DNA from: BOG-908 sp965198855 | GTDB taxonomy: Bacteria; Pseudomonadota; Alphaproteobacteria; Acetobacterales; Acetobacteraceae | DNA length: 64,000 bases | Assembly: GCA_965198855.1 (NCBI GenBank) | Contig: CBDAPZ010000001.1 | Coordinates: forward strand, 2,914,001 to 2,978,000 | Direction: 5' to 3' | In this document: positions 34,405-43,519 of the stretch, piece after piece | How the letters are laid out: each line of letters starts with the position of its first letter | Position numbering within the stretch: position 1 is the stretch's first letter | The notes under the pieces: model-generated | Database searches by the model: none | The model's input: the letters and a program-made list of their open reading frames with translations, nothing else | What the model was told of the DNA's origin: nothing | Made by a program: the position numbers and the translations under genes

Positions 34405-35559
34405 GTGAGCAGAACCGACACGCTGATGGCGCGCGCGCAGCAGGTAACGGGGCTTGCGGATTTCGGCGAGGAGTCGTTCCGCGCTGGGCTGGAGAGGCTT
34501 GTTGCCTCCCTCGATGAAGAGGCGAGGCTGAACGAGGTCGGCCGCCTGGGCACCGATGCGCAGATCGTCGATCTCCTGGCGAACCGGCTGCGGATAGAAG
34601 ACTGGTATGCGCGGTTTCCCGAGATCGAGGATGAGGAGATCGTAACGCCGCTTGTCGGCCTGGGCTTGCCGCGCACGGGATCGACGGCGCTTGCCTGCAT
34701 GCTGGGCGAGGATCGCGGCTATCGCAGCTTGCGTACCTGGGAATCCGTGTGGCCCTGTCCGCCGCCGGGCAGTGTGGACTTGCAGGAAGATACCAGGGTG
34801 TCGCAATCGGAAGCCGCAATGGAGCGGCGCGCACGCATGTTTCCGCGCATGACGGCGATGTTGCCGAGTAGCGCGACATCGCCGACAGAATGCCAGCTTT
34901 TCATGGGTTACAGCTTCAAGTCACAAATCTTCCAGGCTTTTGCCCATATACCGGCCTATGTCGAATGGTTCTGCCATGAGGCGGAGATGGTGAGCACCTA
35001 TCGTTATGTGAAACGGGTACTGAAATTGCTGCAATGGCGTTGTCCGAAAAAGCAGTGGCGGCTGAAAAACCCGACGCATAGTCTGTTTATTGAAGCTTTT
35101 AACACGGTGTTTCCGGATGCGCGGTTCGTGATGACGCATCGTGACGTCGCTAGCGTGATCCCCTCGATGGCCGATCTTTATCTGGAGCTGCATGGCACGT
35201 TCAGCGACACCGTCAATCTCTTGTCGATCGGGCGCGGCAATGTGGCTTTCTGCGATCTGGCGATGCACCGGCTGATCGCATTCCGTGACTCTGGCGCCGA
35301 TCATCGATTTTTCGACATCCATTTCGCGGCATTCCAGCAGGACCCTTACCCGTGCCTGGAGGCGCTCTATGGATTTCTAGGCGCGACGCTCACGCCGGAA
35401 GCGCGTGCGGGCATGGAAGCCTGGCGGCGGAGCAAGCCGATTGCAGAGCAGGCCTATGTGCGAACCGATCCCGCCGCCTTCGGGCTCGATGCCAAGGCAT
35501 TGCGGGAGCGGTTTACGTTCTATTCCGACAGATTTGGCCTGGATCGCGCTGCAGCCTGA
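34405..35559 (+). CDS. sulfotransferase-family protein
   Basis: A 384-residue protein with the PAPS-binding P-loop LGLPRTGSTALACML near residue 90 and the second PAPS motif FPDARFVMTHRDVASVIPSM near residue 230. It belongs to the branch that also carries an N-terminal helical extension, often encoded with aromatic or steroid catabolism genes. It would transfer sulfate from PAPS or, in degenerate members, act on another ligand. GTG start at 34405 with GGGG upstream. First gene of a co-directional set ending with the TonB receptor. Confidence 0.82.
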   Translation: MSRTDTLMARAQQVTGLADFGEESFRAGLERLVASLDEEARLNEVGRLGTDAQIVDLLANRLRIEDWYARFPEIEDEEIVTPLVGLGLPRTGSTALACMLGEDRGYRSLRTWESVWPCPPPGSVDLQEDTRVSQSEAAMERRARMFPRMTAMLPSSATSPTECQLFMGYSFKSQIFQAFAHIPAYVEWFCHEAEMVSTYRYVKRVLKLLQWRCPKKQWRLKNPTHSLFIEAFNTVFPDARFVMTHRDVASVIPSMADLYLELHGTFSDTVNLLSIGRGNVAFCDLAMHRLIAFRDSGADHRFFDIHFAAFQQDPYPCLEALYGFLGATLTPEARAGMEAWRRSKPIAEQAYVRTDPAAFGLDAKALRERFTFYSDRFGLDRAAA

Positions 35560-35577
35560 ACTCAAGGGAGAGAGACA

Positions 35578-36618
35578 ATGCCAATATCCGATGACATCAT
35601 GCGAGGCGGATTAACGCCAGAACATGATCTTGTGTTTGCGGAAAAGCCCGCCGATCCGGAGATGCGTGAGAGCACGTCGATGTGGTTGTTTGAGGAGAAC
35701 GGCGCATTCGGTTTTCCACGTTTCGGGATCGAGGCAGAGGCGGCATCCTGGGAGAACCGGCGTGTGCAAGGTAATTTCGCCTTTGCCGGCGGCCGTGTGC
35801 TGAATGGTGCCGGTCTCGGAGCGGCGCATTCACCGTTCGGACCCGACGGACGGCCGACGGTGCTCGGCGCCGGGCCACTCTCCTTGCGTTGTATCGAGCC
35901 GTTCCGGAAATGGGCTACGCGCTGGGACGGAACCGTGGCGGATGGCACGGTCGACCAGCAGATCAACAACACATTCGATTCAACCAATCGCATTGCAGTA
36001 ACATTCGATCTCGAACTGACCATGGCGGCGCCCGCCTGGGTGCAGGATTATTCCCCTGCGAAAGTGGCGCTGATGTCGAAGGCAGACGCAATCGAAGCCG
36101 GCAACATGGGCATCGGCTGGCGCCTCGAACAGCTGGTCCGCGGCCACGGAACCTTCACCTGCGATGGCGCAACACATGATTTCAACCTTGTCGGCTCGCG
36201 CATAAAGCGGCAGAGCGTACGGCCGATGGCCGGATTTCGCGGCCATTGCTGGCAATCTGCCATTTTCCCGGATGGAAGAGGCTTCGGGTGCATCACCTAC
36301 CCGCCGCGGGAAGACGGAAACGCCTATAATGAGGCCTACATCACCGTCGACGGCAAGATGTATCCCGCAAAGGTCAGCAAGATTCCCTGGTTGCGCCGTC
36401 TTGTAGGAAAAGGCGACGATGTGTCGCTGGAACTGGAATCCGCGTTGGGCACCACCCGCATCGAGGGATCAACAGCTTTTTCGCTGTTCCGCGTGGGAAA
36501 CCCGGATATAGGCGGGCTGAACCTGCAACAAGGCGGCGTGGAATATCGCTGGGACGGGCAGGTCGCGTTTGGCATGATCGAACGATCAAGCCCGGAAGGC
36601 CAGACGGCGATCGGCTAG
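35578..36618 (+). CDS. uncharacterised protein, DUF7064/DUF7065-like
   Basis: A 346-residue soluble protein, 18 bp after the sulfotransferase gene (AGGGAGAGAG Shine-Dalgarno). It is beta-rich with conserved-looking blocks MWLFEENGAFGFPRFGIEAE, LSLRCIEPFRKW and GFRGHCWQSAIFPDGRGFGCITYP, resembling the DUF7064/DUF7065 (AttH/CrtC lipocalin-like) group found next to sulfotransferases and hydrolases. I cannot name a reaction. No signal peptide. Confidence 0.6.
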   Translation: MPISDDIMRGGLTPEHDLVFAEKPADPEMRESTSMWLFEENGAFGFPRFGIEAEAASWENRRVQGNFAFAGGRVLNGAGLGAAHSPFGPDGRPTVLGAGPLSLRCIEPFRKWATRWDGTVADGTVDQQINNTFDSTNRIAVTFDLELTMAAPAWVQDYSPAKVALMSKADAIEAGNMGIGWRLEQLVRGHGTFTCDGATHDFNLVGSRIKRQSVRPMAGFRGHCWQSAIFPDGRGFGCITYPPREDGNAYNEAYITVDGKMYPAKVSKIPWLRRLVGKGDDVSLELESALGTTRIEGSTAFSLFRVGNPDIGGLNLQQGGVEYRWDGQVAFGMIERSSPEGQTAIG

Positions 36619-36649
36619 ATTGCAAGCCATGAAACACGAGCGAGGTTCC

Positions 36650-37096
36650 ATGAAAAAAGGTGTCATTGATCCGGCGAAGGCCTCGCTGGGGGCAAGCTAT
36701 CCGCCGCCACACGATCAGATTTGTTCCGGGCGGAAGACGTGGCCGCTGACACGCCAATTTGGGCTCAGCCAGTTCGGCGTCAACCGCGTGGAGTTGGCAC
36801 CCGGATCCTGGTCGACGCAGCGCCATTATCACAAGACATGCGATGAAGTCGTGGTGGTCGTTTCAGGCGAGCTCGTTCTGGTAACGGATGATGGCGAGGA
36901 GGTGGTGCGCGCGGGAGAATGCGTCGGGTTCAAGGCCGGCGTGCCGAACGCGCATCATCTGCAGAACCGCAGCGACGAGGTAGCCGTGTTCTTCGATATC
37001 GGTGGACGTGATCTCTGGGACGTCTCGACCTTTCCGGATATCGGCATCGAGGCGCGGCCGCACGTGGAGGTCAGGTTTCGTCCGATCAAAGGGTGA
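36650..37096 (+). CDS. cupin-domain protein
   Basis: A 148-residue single-domain cupin. Motif 1 reads GSWSTQRHYHKTCDEVVVVVSGE (two His and a Glu for metal), motif 2 VGFKAGVPNAHHLQN. Such small cupins act as isomerases, dioxygenases or ligand sensors. ATG 36650 has GAGG close upstream; ATG 36629 and TTG 36620 are alternatives. Its TGA overlaps the GTG of the GST gene, so the two are coupled. Confidence 0.82.
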   Translation: MKKGVIDPAKASLGASYPPPHDQICSGRKTWPLTRQFGLSQFGVNRVELAPGSWSTQRHYHKTCDEVVVVVSGELVLVTDDGEEVVRAGECVGFKAGVPNAHHLQNRSDEVAVFFDIGGRDLWDVSTFPDIGIEARPHVEVRFRPIKG

Positions 37097-37779
37097 CCGA
37101 GGTGATCAGGCTCTATTATCTTCCCTCCCCAAATGGGCGGAAGATCAGCATCGCACTGGAAGAGATGGCACTGCCCTACGAAGTGAAGATGGTCGATATC
37201 TTTAAGCTGGAAGCGCAGACGCCGGAATATTTGAGGATCTGTCCGAATGGCCGTATCCCGGCGATCGTCGATCATGATTCGCAGGGCGAGGAGATACGCG
37301 TTTTCGAGTCCGGGGCGATATTGCAGTATCTCGGACGCAAGAGCGGGCTTTTCTATCCGTGTGCCTCAGAAGTGCTACGCGCCTGGGTAGATAGCTGGAT
37401 ATTCTGGCAAATGGCAGGGCTTGGGCCGATGTCGGGACAGATCACCTGGTTCAAGCGTGCGGCGGAAAAACGCGGCAGAGATCCCAACGAGACATCGCTG
37501 GCACTATACCGGTTTACCAAGGAGACAAAACGACTTTACGGCGTCCTGGAGCATGCCCTTAAAAACCGCGACTTCATCTGCGACAGCTATTCCATTGCCG
37601 ACATGGCGTGCTGGCCGTGGGTTGAGCACTATGCAAGCCATGTCGGCGGGCTGGAAGCCTACCCGGCCATAGGCGCCTGGCATCAACGCATTGCGTCGCG
37701 TGATGCGGTACAGCGTGCCATGGCGATCAAAGCGGATCATGTAATACCCACGGCTCGGGCAACCGGAGGGGCAGTTTGA
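37093..37779 (+). CDS. glutathione S-transferase family protein (YfcG-like)
   Basis: A 228-residue protein with the GST N-terminal thioredoxin fold (LYYLPSPNGRKISIALEEMALPYEVKMVDI, then PNGRIPAIVD and the ESGAIL glutathione-binding motif) and an all-helical C-domain (SIADMACWPWVEHY). It resembles YfcG/Nu-class disulfide-bond reductases. GTG start at 37093 overlaps the cupin stop. Probably part of the sulfotransferase-led operon. Confidence 0.88.
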   Translation: MTEVIRLYYLPSPNGRKISIALEEMALPYEVKMVDIFKLEAQTPEYLRICPNGRIPAIVDHDSQGEEIRVFESGAILQYLGRKSGLFYPCASEVLRAWVDSWIFWQMAGLGPMSGQITWFKRAAEKRGRDPNETSLALYRFTKETKRLYGVLEHALKNRDFICDSYSIADMACWPWVEHYASHVGGLEAYPAIGAWHQRIASRDAVQRAMAIKADHVIPTARATGGAV

Positions 37780-38229
37780 TACAAGCTAATGCCCAAAACT
37801 GTTTACAAGCCTAAGCACGCGCGCTCCCCGGCAGGACGCTTCTGCGCGCGAAGCATGAGGTGTTTCGCCTACATAATACGACGTAAGAACGTGTTTGCTC
37901 AAACGCAAATCCGTGCCTAAGCTCACATCAAGGCAGCAAGCGAGCTCGCTGCTGACTTTCCCCCTTATTTTGGCGGCGCCGGAAGGCGCCGCTTTTTTTG
38001 CCGCCCTATCGCGGTGCAGCAAGAAACAAGACAATCGTGCCAGGAACAATATCGCACTGGCGTTTCACACATCTGTTGTCAGGTGACTCATTGTAGGCTG
38101 TGTTGCCACCATGATCTCGCTATGCCTGAAGGCAGGGTGGCAGACCATGACGTGAGTAGAAAAGTTTTACATGGTCGAATGCGTGCAGCCGGCAACGGAA
38201 AAAGCCGCAACGACGAACAGGGGGACGAC
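37780..38229. other. 450-bp region between GST and the TonB-OmpA receptor: terminator and structured 5' region
   Basis: No coding gene seen. It contains a self-complementary AGCGAGCTCGCT at about 37939-37950, the intrinsic terminator at 37973-37999, and between 38104 and 38142 a two-tier hairpin (TGCCACC with GGTGGCA, inner GCC-TGAA-GGC) in the probable leader of the receptor gene. The stretch between 37860 and 37999 could encode a small RNA ending in that terminator; this is speculative. Confidence 0.4.
37973..37999 (+). terminator. intrinsic (Rho-independent) terminator
   Basis: GCGGCGCC, loop GGAA, then GGCGCCGC followed by seven T (37993-37999). It is the strongest classic terminator in the window. 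It ends either the sulfotransferase-GST operon (about 190 bp downstream of the GST stop) or a short RNA in between, and isolates the receptor gene. Confidence 0.82.
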
Positions 38230-41160
38230 ATGGCGATCGGGAGCCGTAGAAATGCGCTGGTGCTCAGCACAGCGTTGACGTTAAGCCTTGGCGCGATCGC
38301 GCCAGCACTGGCGCAGACCGTGTCGCCGGCACCAGCGCCGACAAGCGCTGTGAATCCACCTCGGCAGAGGGCAGAGGGTGGCGTATCAGACGTCATCGTG
38401 ACTGCGCGGCGCATCAACGAGCGCCTGCAGGACGTGCCGATTTCCATCACGGTGTTCAATCAGGCAACGCTAAGCAACCGTAACATTCAAACGGCTGAAG
38501 ACCTCGCAATCAACACGCCGTCACTGTCGGCGAATACCAACTTTGGCAACCAGAACACCACCTTCGCGATCCGCGGATTCGTTCAGGATATCGGCACACA
38601 GCCTTCGGTCGGCACCTACTTCGCCGACGTGGTCTCCCCGCGCAGCGGCTCGAGCGCCTTGCCCATCGGCGACAGCCTCAACGCCGGCAGCCTGTTTGAC
38701 CTCCAGAACGTTCAGATCCTGAAGGGCCCGCAAGGCACACTTTTCGGGCTCAACACCACTGGTGGCGCCGTGCTGTTGGTGCCGCAGAAACCGACCTCCG
38801 CGCTGAACGGTTATGTCGAGGCAGGCGTCGGCAATTACGGCATGTACAGTACGCAAGGGATGATCAACATCCCAATCTCCGACAAGATACGCTTGAGGAT
38901 CAGCGTCGACCACGAAGACCGCGATGGCTACGAGAAGAATGATTCCGGTATCGGACCCAAACGCTTCGACGATCTGGACTACACAGCCGTGCGTGCCAGC
39001 CTTGTTGTCGATGTGACGCCGGATATCGAGAACTACTCTATCTTCTCGTATGACAAATCGGATGAGACCGGTGCGTTGCAGAAGCTGGTCGGCTGCAATC
39101 CGGCTGCTTCTGCGGCCAATCTGATCGGCAATCTCGCTTGCGAACAGCTGGCGCGAGAGCAAAAGAGTGGCTTTTACACTGTCCAGAACCCGCTAGCTGA
39201 TCCATATTCGAACCTGCGCACGTTCCAGGCAATCAACACAACTACCTGGAACGCCACCGACAACATAACGATCAAGAATATCATCAGCTACGCACAGCTG
39301 AAGGACGACTATAATACAGGACTGTTCGGCACCGACTGGATCTTGTCCGATGTTCCTGGACTCGGCGCCTTGTTCCCGAAGGGACAAAAGCTTTTCTTCA
39401 CCGATTCCCAGCCAGCCCCGGGTGCTGATACGGCCAATCAATCCACCTTCACCGAGGAACTCCAGGTTCAGGCGCACGCGCTCGACTCTCGGTTGACGTA
39501 TCAAGGCGGTGTCTATCTCGAACTCAGCGATCCAATTGGTGAAAACGGCTCGGAGAGCCCTACGCTCGCTGACTGCACAAACGTCGCAACGCTCAACTGC
39601 ACAAACCCCTTGGGTGAAGGTGAACTCGGCCTTACTGTCGGCCGTGAGCGCTCGAAGGATATCGGCGTGTATTCGCAGGCCACCTACGCCATAACGGAGG
39701 CGTTGAAGGTGACCGGAGGTGCACGATACACCTGGGACAACACCTCGGACGGCAGCAACTTGATCAGCACCTATCTGCCGGGTCTGATGGTAGCTCCGGG
39801 TGTCTATTCCACCACCGCGATACCGCAATGTACGAACCCCGGCTCGTCCGGCCTTCCCTCGTGCTATTCGTCAACCAAGGAATCGAGCAGGGCGCCGACC
39901 TGGCTGATCGACCTGGAATACAAACCTTTCGACAACACCCTGGTGTACGCCAAATACTCGCGCGGCTATCGCGCCGGTGGCGTGGTCCAGAGCCTATCGG
40001 CACCGTTCAATACCTTCGGGCCGGAGCGGGTTAATACGTACGAGGCCGGCATCAAGCAGACATTCCTCGAGCAGGTACACGGCATTCTCGATGTGGACGG
40101 ATTCTACAACGATTTTGCCAACCAGCAGCTGGAAATCGGCTTCGATCCGAAGCCGGGTAGAACCGTTGCACCGGCATCCGGTATCGCAAACGCCGGCAAA
40201 TCGCGTATCTACGGCGCCGAAGTCAATGCGTCGGTCACCCCGTTCCCCGGTTTTACGGCTACTCTCGATTACACCTACCTCAACACAAGCATCCAGACGC
40301 TCACCACACTCACCACACCTGCTGCGAGCCCTTATCTCGTCGTGAACGAGGCGATTGCCGGCGATCCGCTTGCGCTGTCTCCGAAAAACAATATCACGGT
40401 CAGCGGCACCTACACGCTGCCGCTGGATCCGGAGTTGGGCAAGATCCAGATCGGTGCGTCGTTCACTTACACGGATCCACAGCTTGCGGACTACGCTGAC
40501 ACAACTGCCGTGATCAGCGGCAACATCCCCAACGTAGCCGTGCAAAACCTTGCCTATTTGCAGGCACGCCATCTGGTCAATCTGAATGCCAGCTGGACGT
40601 CCATCTACGGATCGCCGGTCGACTTCACGGCATTCGCCACCAATGTTACCGGTGACAAATACCGCACCTTCGTGCCCGGCCTCTACTCGTCGAGCCTCGG
40701 CATCGAAACGGCCACCTTGGGTGAACCAACCTTCTACGGCTTCAGGTTGCGATATAATTTCCGTCCACGGAAGGCAGCTCCGCCGCCGCCGGTCGAGGCT
40801 GCAGCGCCATCGGCACCTACCGTCGCACCCGCCCGAACCTACCTGGTCTTCTTCGATTGGGATCGCGCCGACCTTACCGACCGCGCCCGCCAGATCGTTG
40901 CAACCGCTGCATCGGCCTCCACCCACGTGCAGACGACGCGCATCGAAGTGAACGGCTATACCGATCTGTCCGGCACGGCAGCCTATAATCAGAAACTCTC
41001 CGTGCGGCGCGCACAGATGGTGGAGACAGAACTGGTGCGTGATGGCGTGTCGGCAAGCGAGATCTCCATCCATGGTAACGGCGAAAACAATCCCCTCGTG
41101 CCCACGGCACAAGGTGTGCGTGAGCCGCAGAACAGGCGGGTGGAAATCATCCTGATGTAG
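38230..41160 (+). CDS. TonB-dependent receptor with C-terminal OmpA-like domain
   Basis: A 976-residue outer-membrane receptor. Order: signal peptide (1-29, ending PALAQ), Pro/Ala-rich stretch, TonB-box-like region (SDVIVTARR near 53), plug with VQILKGPQGTLFGLNTTGG, 22-strand barrel to about residue 843 (last strand FRLRYNFRP), Pro-rich linker, then an OmpA_C domain at about 870-976 (TYLVFFDWDRADLT, IEVNGYTDLSGTAAYNQKLS RR, EPQNRRVEIIL). OmpA domains bind peptidoglycan, so this receptor could be anchored to the cell wall. It resembles receptors for xenobiotics or aromatic compounds rather than siderophores. Start at the ATG at 38230 (GGGG upstream). Confidence 0.9.
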   Translation: MAIGSRRNALVLSTALTLSLGAIAPALAQTVSPAPAPTSAVNPPRQRAEGGVSDVIVTARRINERLQDVPISITVFNQATLSNRNIQTAEDLAINTPSLSANTNFGNQNTTFAIRGFVQDIGTQPSVGTYFADVVSPRSGSSALPIGDSLNAGSLFDLQNVQILKGPQGTLFGLNTTGGAVLLVPQKPTSALNGYVEAGVGNYGMYSTQGMINIPISDKIRLRISVDHEDRDGYEKNDSGIGPKRFDDLDYTAVRASLVVDVTPDIENYSIFSYDKSDETGALQKLVGCNPAASAANLIGNLACEQLAREQKSGFYTVQNPLADPYSNLRTFQAINTTTWNATDNITIKNIISYAQLKDDYNTGLFGTDWILSDVPGLGALFPKGQKLFFTDSQPAPGADTANQSTFTEELQVQAHALDSRLTYQGGVYLELSDPIGENGSESPTLADCTNVATLNCTNPLGEGELGLTVGRERSKDIGVYSQATYAITEALKVTGGARYTWDNTSDGSNLISTYLPGLMVAPGVYSTTAIPQCTNPGSSGLPSCYSSTKESSRAPTWLIDLEYKPFDNTLVYAKYSRGYRAGGVVQSLSAPFNTFGPERVNTYEAGIKQTFLEQVHGILDVDGFYNDFANQQLEIGFDPKPGRTVAPASGIANAGKSRIYGAEVNASVTPFPGFTATLDYTYLNTSIQTLTTLTTPAASPYLVVNEAIAGDPLALSPKNNITVSGTYTLPLDPELGKIQIGASFTYTDPQLADYADTTAVISGNIPNVAVQNLAYLQARHLVNLNASWTSIYGSPVDFTAFATNVTGDKYRTFVPGLYSSSLGIETATLGEPTFYGFRLRYNFRPRKAAPPPPVEAAAPSAPTVAPARTYLVFFDWDRADLTDRARQIVATAASASTHVQTTRIEVNGYTDLSGTAAYNQKLSVRRAQMVETELVRDGVSASEISIHGNGENNPLVPTAQGVREPQNRRVEIILM

Positions 41161-41175
41161 GAGGGTTGCTGTCCT

Positions 41176-41208
41176 CTTTAGCGCCGCTAAGTGATGGCGG
41201 CGTTAGAG
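41176..41208 (+). terminator. hairpin downstream of the TonB-OmpA gene
   Basis: A stem of about 12 bp including two G-T wobbles (core CGCCGC with GCGGCG) and a 9-nt loop, 15 bp after the receptor stop. No T-run follows directly; repeat G begins here. Possible terminator. Confidence 0.4.
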
Positions 41209-41341
41209 AGGAAGCAGTTCTCTTCTGAAAAAAAGAGCCAAAAAACTTTCGTGCCCTTGGCGTGCGCCGCCGCATAGAACCGCGACAGCGACGCAAAAGT
41301 CTTTTGCTTCTTTTCTTCAGAAAAGAAGCTCTTTCTTCCTG
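41208..41341. repeat. intergenic palindromic repeat, copy G (complete)
   Basis: Between the convergent receptor and amidohydrolase genes. The left palindrome GTTCTCTTCTGAAAAAAAGAGC, spacer ending GCATAGAACCGCGACAGCGAC, the right palindrome CTTCTTTTCTTCAGAAAAG, and an outer arm CTTTCTTCCT that mirrors the left outer AGGAAGC. Confidence 0.87.
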
Positions 41342-41343
41342 GC

Positions 41344-42609
41344 CTAGAATGGCAGGTTATACAGCTCCACCGCATTGCGCTCCAAAACGCGCTTTATGAC
41401 ATTGTGGTCATAACCGCCCAACGTCTCCACAAGATGCTCCTGCACACCGGGATAAAGCGAGGTGGGATGCGGAAAGTCGGTTTCGAACAAAACCTTGTTC
41501 ACGCCGATCGTTTCCAGCAGCATCTTCGGTGCAACGCTCTCGAACCAATACGTCACCCACATCTGGTCGCGGAAGTATTCCCACGGCCGGCGTTGGAGCA
41601 TCTTGGATTTGACAGGCAGCATCTCGTTGAACTGGTGTTCGTAGGCCTCGATCGCGAACGGCACCCAGCCCATCCCGCTTTCAATGAGACCGATCTTCAG
41701 CTTCGGGAACTGGTCCAGGCGGCCACTGACCATCCAGTTGCCCATGGTGGCCGCGTTGCAGATCGAGGCCATCGTCGCCACAACGGAGAGGGTCTGCTCG
41801 AACGCGAAGCCCTTCCACACCATTTCGGATGGATTGATCGACGTGTTCAGATGGAAGTTCAACGGTGCGCCGGCGGCTTCGCACATTTCGAGAAAGGGCG
41901 TCCAGTACTCATCGAGGTAGGAGGGGACACCGATCCGCTCGGGTGTGTCTGGCAGCACGAAACCTTTCAGCCCCATGTCGAGGCATCGCCGTGCCTCTGC
42001 CAGCAAGGCGCCACGGTCCCAGATCGGCAGGTGGCCGAGCGTGAAGAGGCGCTGACCGGATTCCGTCTGCCGTTCCGCGCTCGCATCGTTTAACATCTGC
42101 AGGATGGAGACGGCAAGATCGTTGTCGTGCAACGACATCAATGACCCGGCCTGCGTCACGCCCGAGTTCTGGTAGCAGATCTGGGCATACACGCCCATGT
42201 CGTCCATGGCCCGCAGGCGGGCCTTCAGGTCGTGCGCACCTCTATGGCCTTCATCGAAGGTTGGGAAGGCCAGCCGGCCAAGCAGCTTGTTGTTGTCGGC
42301 GCGGATGACGTTGCCGCCCATCGAGCCCCAGTCGCGATCGCCGACAAACCATCGATCAACACCGTTCACCCGGCGCACATAGGGCACCTTGTCCTTGTAT
42401 CTGACAGGCGCGCGCGACGTGAACAGATCGGGTGCCTCAGTAACATGCGTATCGCAATCGACGATCTTGATGCCCTGTAGACTGGGATGCAGCCCCTTGG
42501 AGGCAGCGGCATAATCCACCTCCCGCAGCACGCCACCAGGGGTCCAGCCCTCGTCGGACCAGTATCTGCGCGCTGAGGTAGCGAGATCCGAGGTGTCGCT
42601 GTCTGCCAT
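41344..42609 (-). CDS. amidohydrolase_2 family (ACMSD-like) metal-dependent hydrolase/decarboxylase
   Basis: A 421-residue TIM-barrel enzyme. The HxD/CDTH-type metal start reads KIVDCDTHVTEAPDLF; later metal ligands are FHLNTSIN and the conserved FETDFPHPTSLYP near the C-terminus. Relatives include ACMSD-type decarboxylases and hydrolases in aromatic or steroid catabolism. Reaction not determinable. ATG at 42609. It converges on the TonB-OmpA receptor, with repeat G between them; likely part of the same uptake and catabolic module. Confidence 0.86.
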   Translation of the reverse strand: MADSDTSDLATSARRYWSDEGWTPGGVLREVDYAAASKGLHPSLQGIKIVDCDTHVTEAPDLFTSRAPVRYKDKVPYVRRVNGVDRWFVGDRDWGSMGGNVIRADNNKLLGRLAFPTFDEGHRGAHDLKARLRAMDDMGVYAQICYQNSGVTQAGSLMSLHDNDLAVSILQMLNDASAERQTESGQRLFTLGHLPIWDRGALLAEARRCLDMGLKGFVLPDTPERIGVPSYLDEYWTPFLEMCEAAGAPLNFHLNTSINPSEMVWKGFAFEQTLSVVATMASICNAATMGNWMVSGRLDQFPKLKIGLIESGMGWVPFAIEAYEHQFNEMLPVKSKMLQRRPWEYFRDQMWVTYWFESVAPKMLLETIGVNKVLFETDFPHPTSLYPGVQEHLVETLGGYDHNVIKRVLERNAVELYNLPF

Positions 42610-42695
42610 GGTTTCCCCATAGTGATATTTAAGACAAGCGTTGCAGAGACAGCTGACCCTGGCAATTAGCTGCTCGTTCTCATCGCTGGAGCGAA

Positions 42696-42767
42696 CGCCG
42701 CCAGATAAAACCGCGACAGCAACCTAAAAGTCTTTTGCTTCTTTTCTCCCAAAAGAAGACCTTCTCT
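42696..42767. repeat. intergenic palindromic repeat, copy H
   Basis: CCGCCAGATAAAACCGCGACAG, then AAAAGTCTTTTGC and the palindrome CTTCTTTTCTCCCAAAAGAAG. Right half of the full repeat, with a changed loop. Confidence 0.83.
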
Positions 42768-42772
42768 GACCT

Positions 42773-43423
42773 TCAGGCAGGATTATTATCTGCACAGGCT
42801 GTGCAGATACCATCCGCAATGCGCCGAGGATCACCAATCAGGCTAATTTCGCCGTCATACCCAATCGCGTTTTCCGGCCTGTCGCGCGCGGCGATCTGAG
42901 ACGGCATCAGCACCATTGTGAGGCCGCCTGCATGGTGTATTGCGGCCAGGCCGCGTGAACCGTCATCCAGTGCGCCGGAGAGGACAACGCCGATCATGCG
43001 GGTGCCTGCGTGTTGCGCCACCGATGTGAACAGCAGGTCTATCGTGCGATTGCCATATAAGCGATCGGGGTCGTTCACCAGCGCGCCAAAACTATCGCCG
43101 GCAAGCGTCAGATGCTCGGAAGGCCCACCGATATAGACACTGCCGGCCTCGAAATGCTCACTTTGGGCGGCGATCACCACGGGAAGGCTGCACCCCTTCG
43201 CCAGGATGGACTGCAAGTGCGTCGGCTTGCCCCAGCCTCAATGCAGCACGACCATGACGACCGCTGAAAGGGTCTTGGGAAACGCCGCCAGAAGTTCCTG
43301 TATGTCACGCAAGCCCCGTCCGCCTGAAGCGCCGATGGCAACAATCCAGGGTGTGTCCAAGTTGGGCATGCGGGATGATGGCACATCCACGTGCCTTGGC
43401 GTAAAGATATTTCGGGTACACAC
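42773..43423 (-). pseudogene. CheB-type methylesterase domain protein broken by an internal stop
   Basis: One continuous frame on the minus strand interrupted by a single TGA at 43238-43240. Before it: WIVAIGASGGRGLRDIQELLAAFP...VVMVVLH (catalytic Ser in GASGG). After it: GWGKPTHLQSILAKGC...GGPSEHLTL...GVVLSGALDDGSRGLAAIHHAGG (catalytic Asp in DDGS). CheB relatives read LHRGWGKPTHLQ here, so Arg CGA has become TGA. There is no receiver domain, so it was of the stand-alone CheB type. Without read-through the product is inactive. Confidence 0.82.
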
Positions 43424-43519
43424 GAAATGGCAGGTAACGCAAGAGCGCGCACGCTGATAGATGGAACAGCCTTACAAAAACGACATCGTAACCAGGTAAC
43501 CACTTCATCGGGAGCTTGC

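Noticed and set aside
33387..34700. 437-residue version of the AraC regulator
   Set aside because: The first 148 residues are low-complexity Ser/Arg antisense to the sulfotransferase; ATG 34256 with a good Shine-Dalgarno gives a normal-length regulator.
41187..41375. Short frames reading KVFWLF and KKQKTF
   Set aside because: These are translations of the palindromic repeat itself, seen at every copy, not genes.
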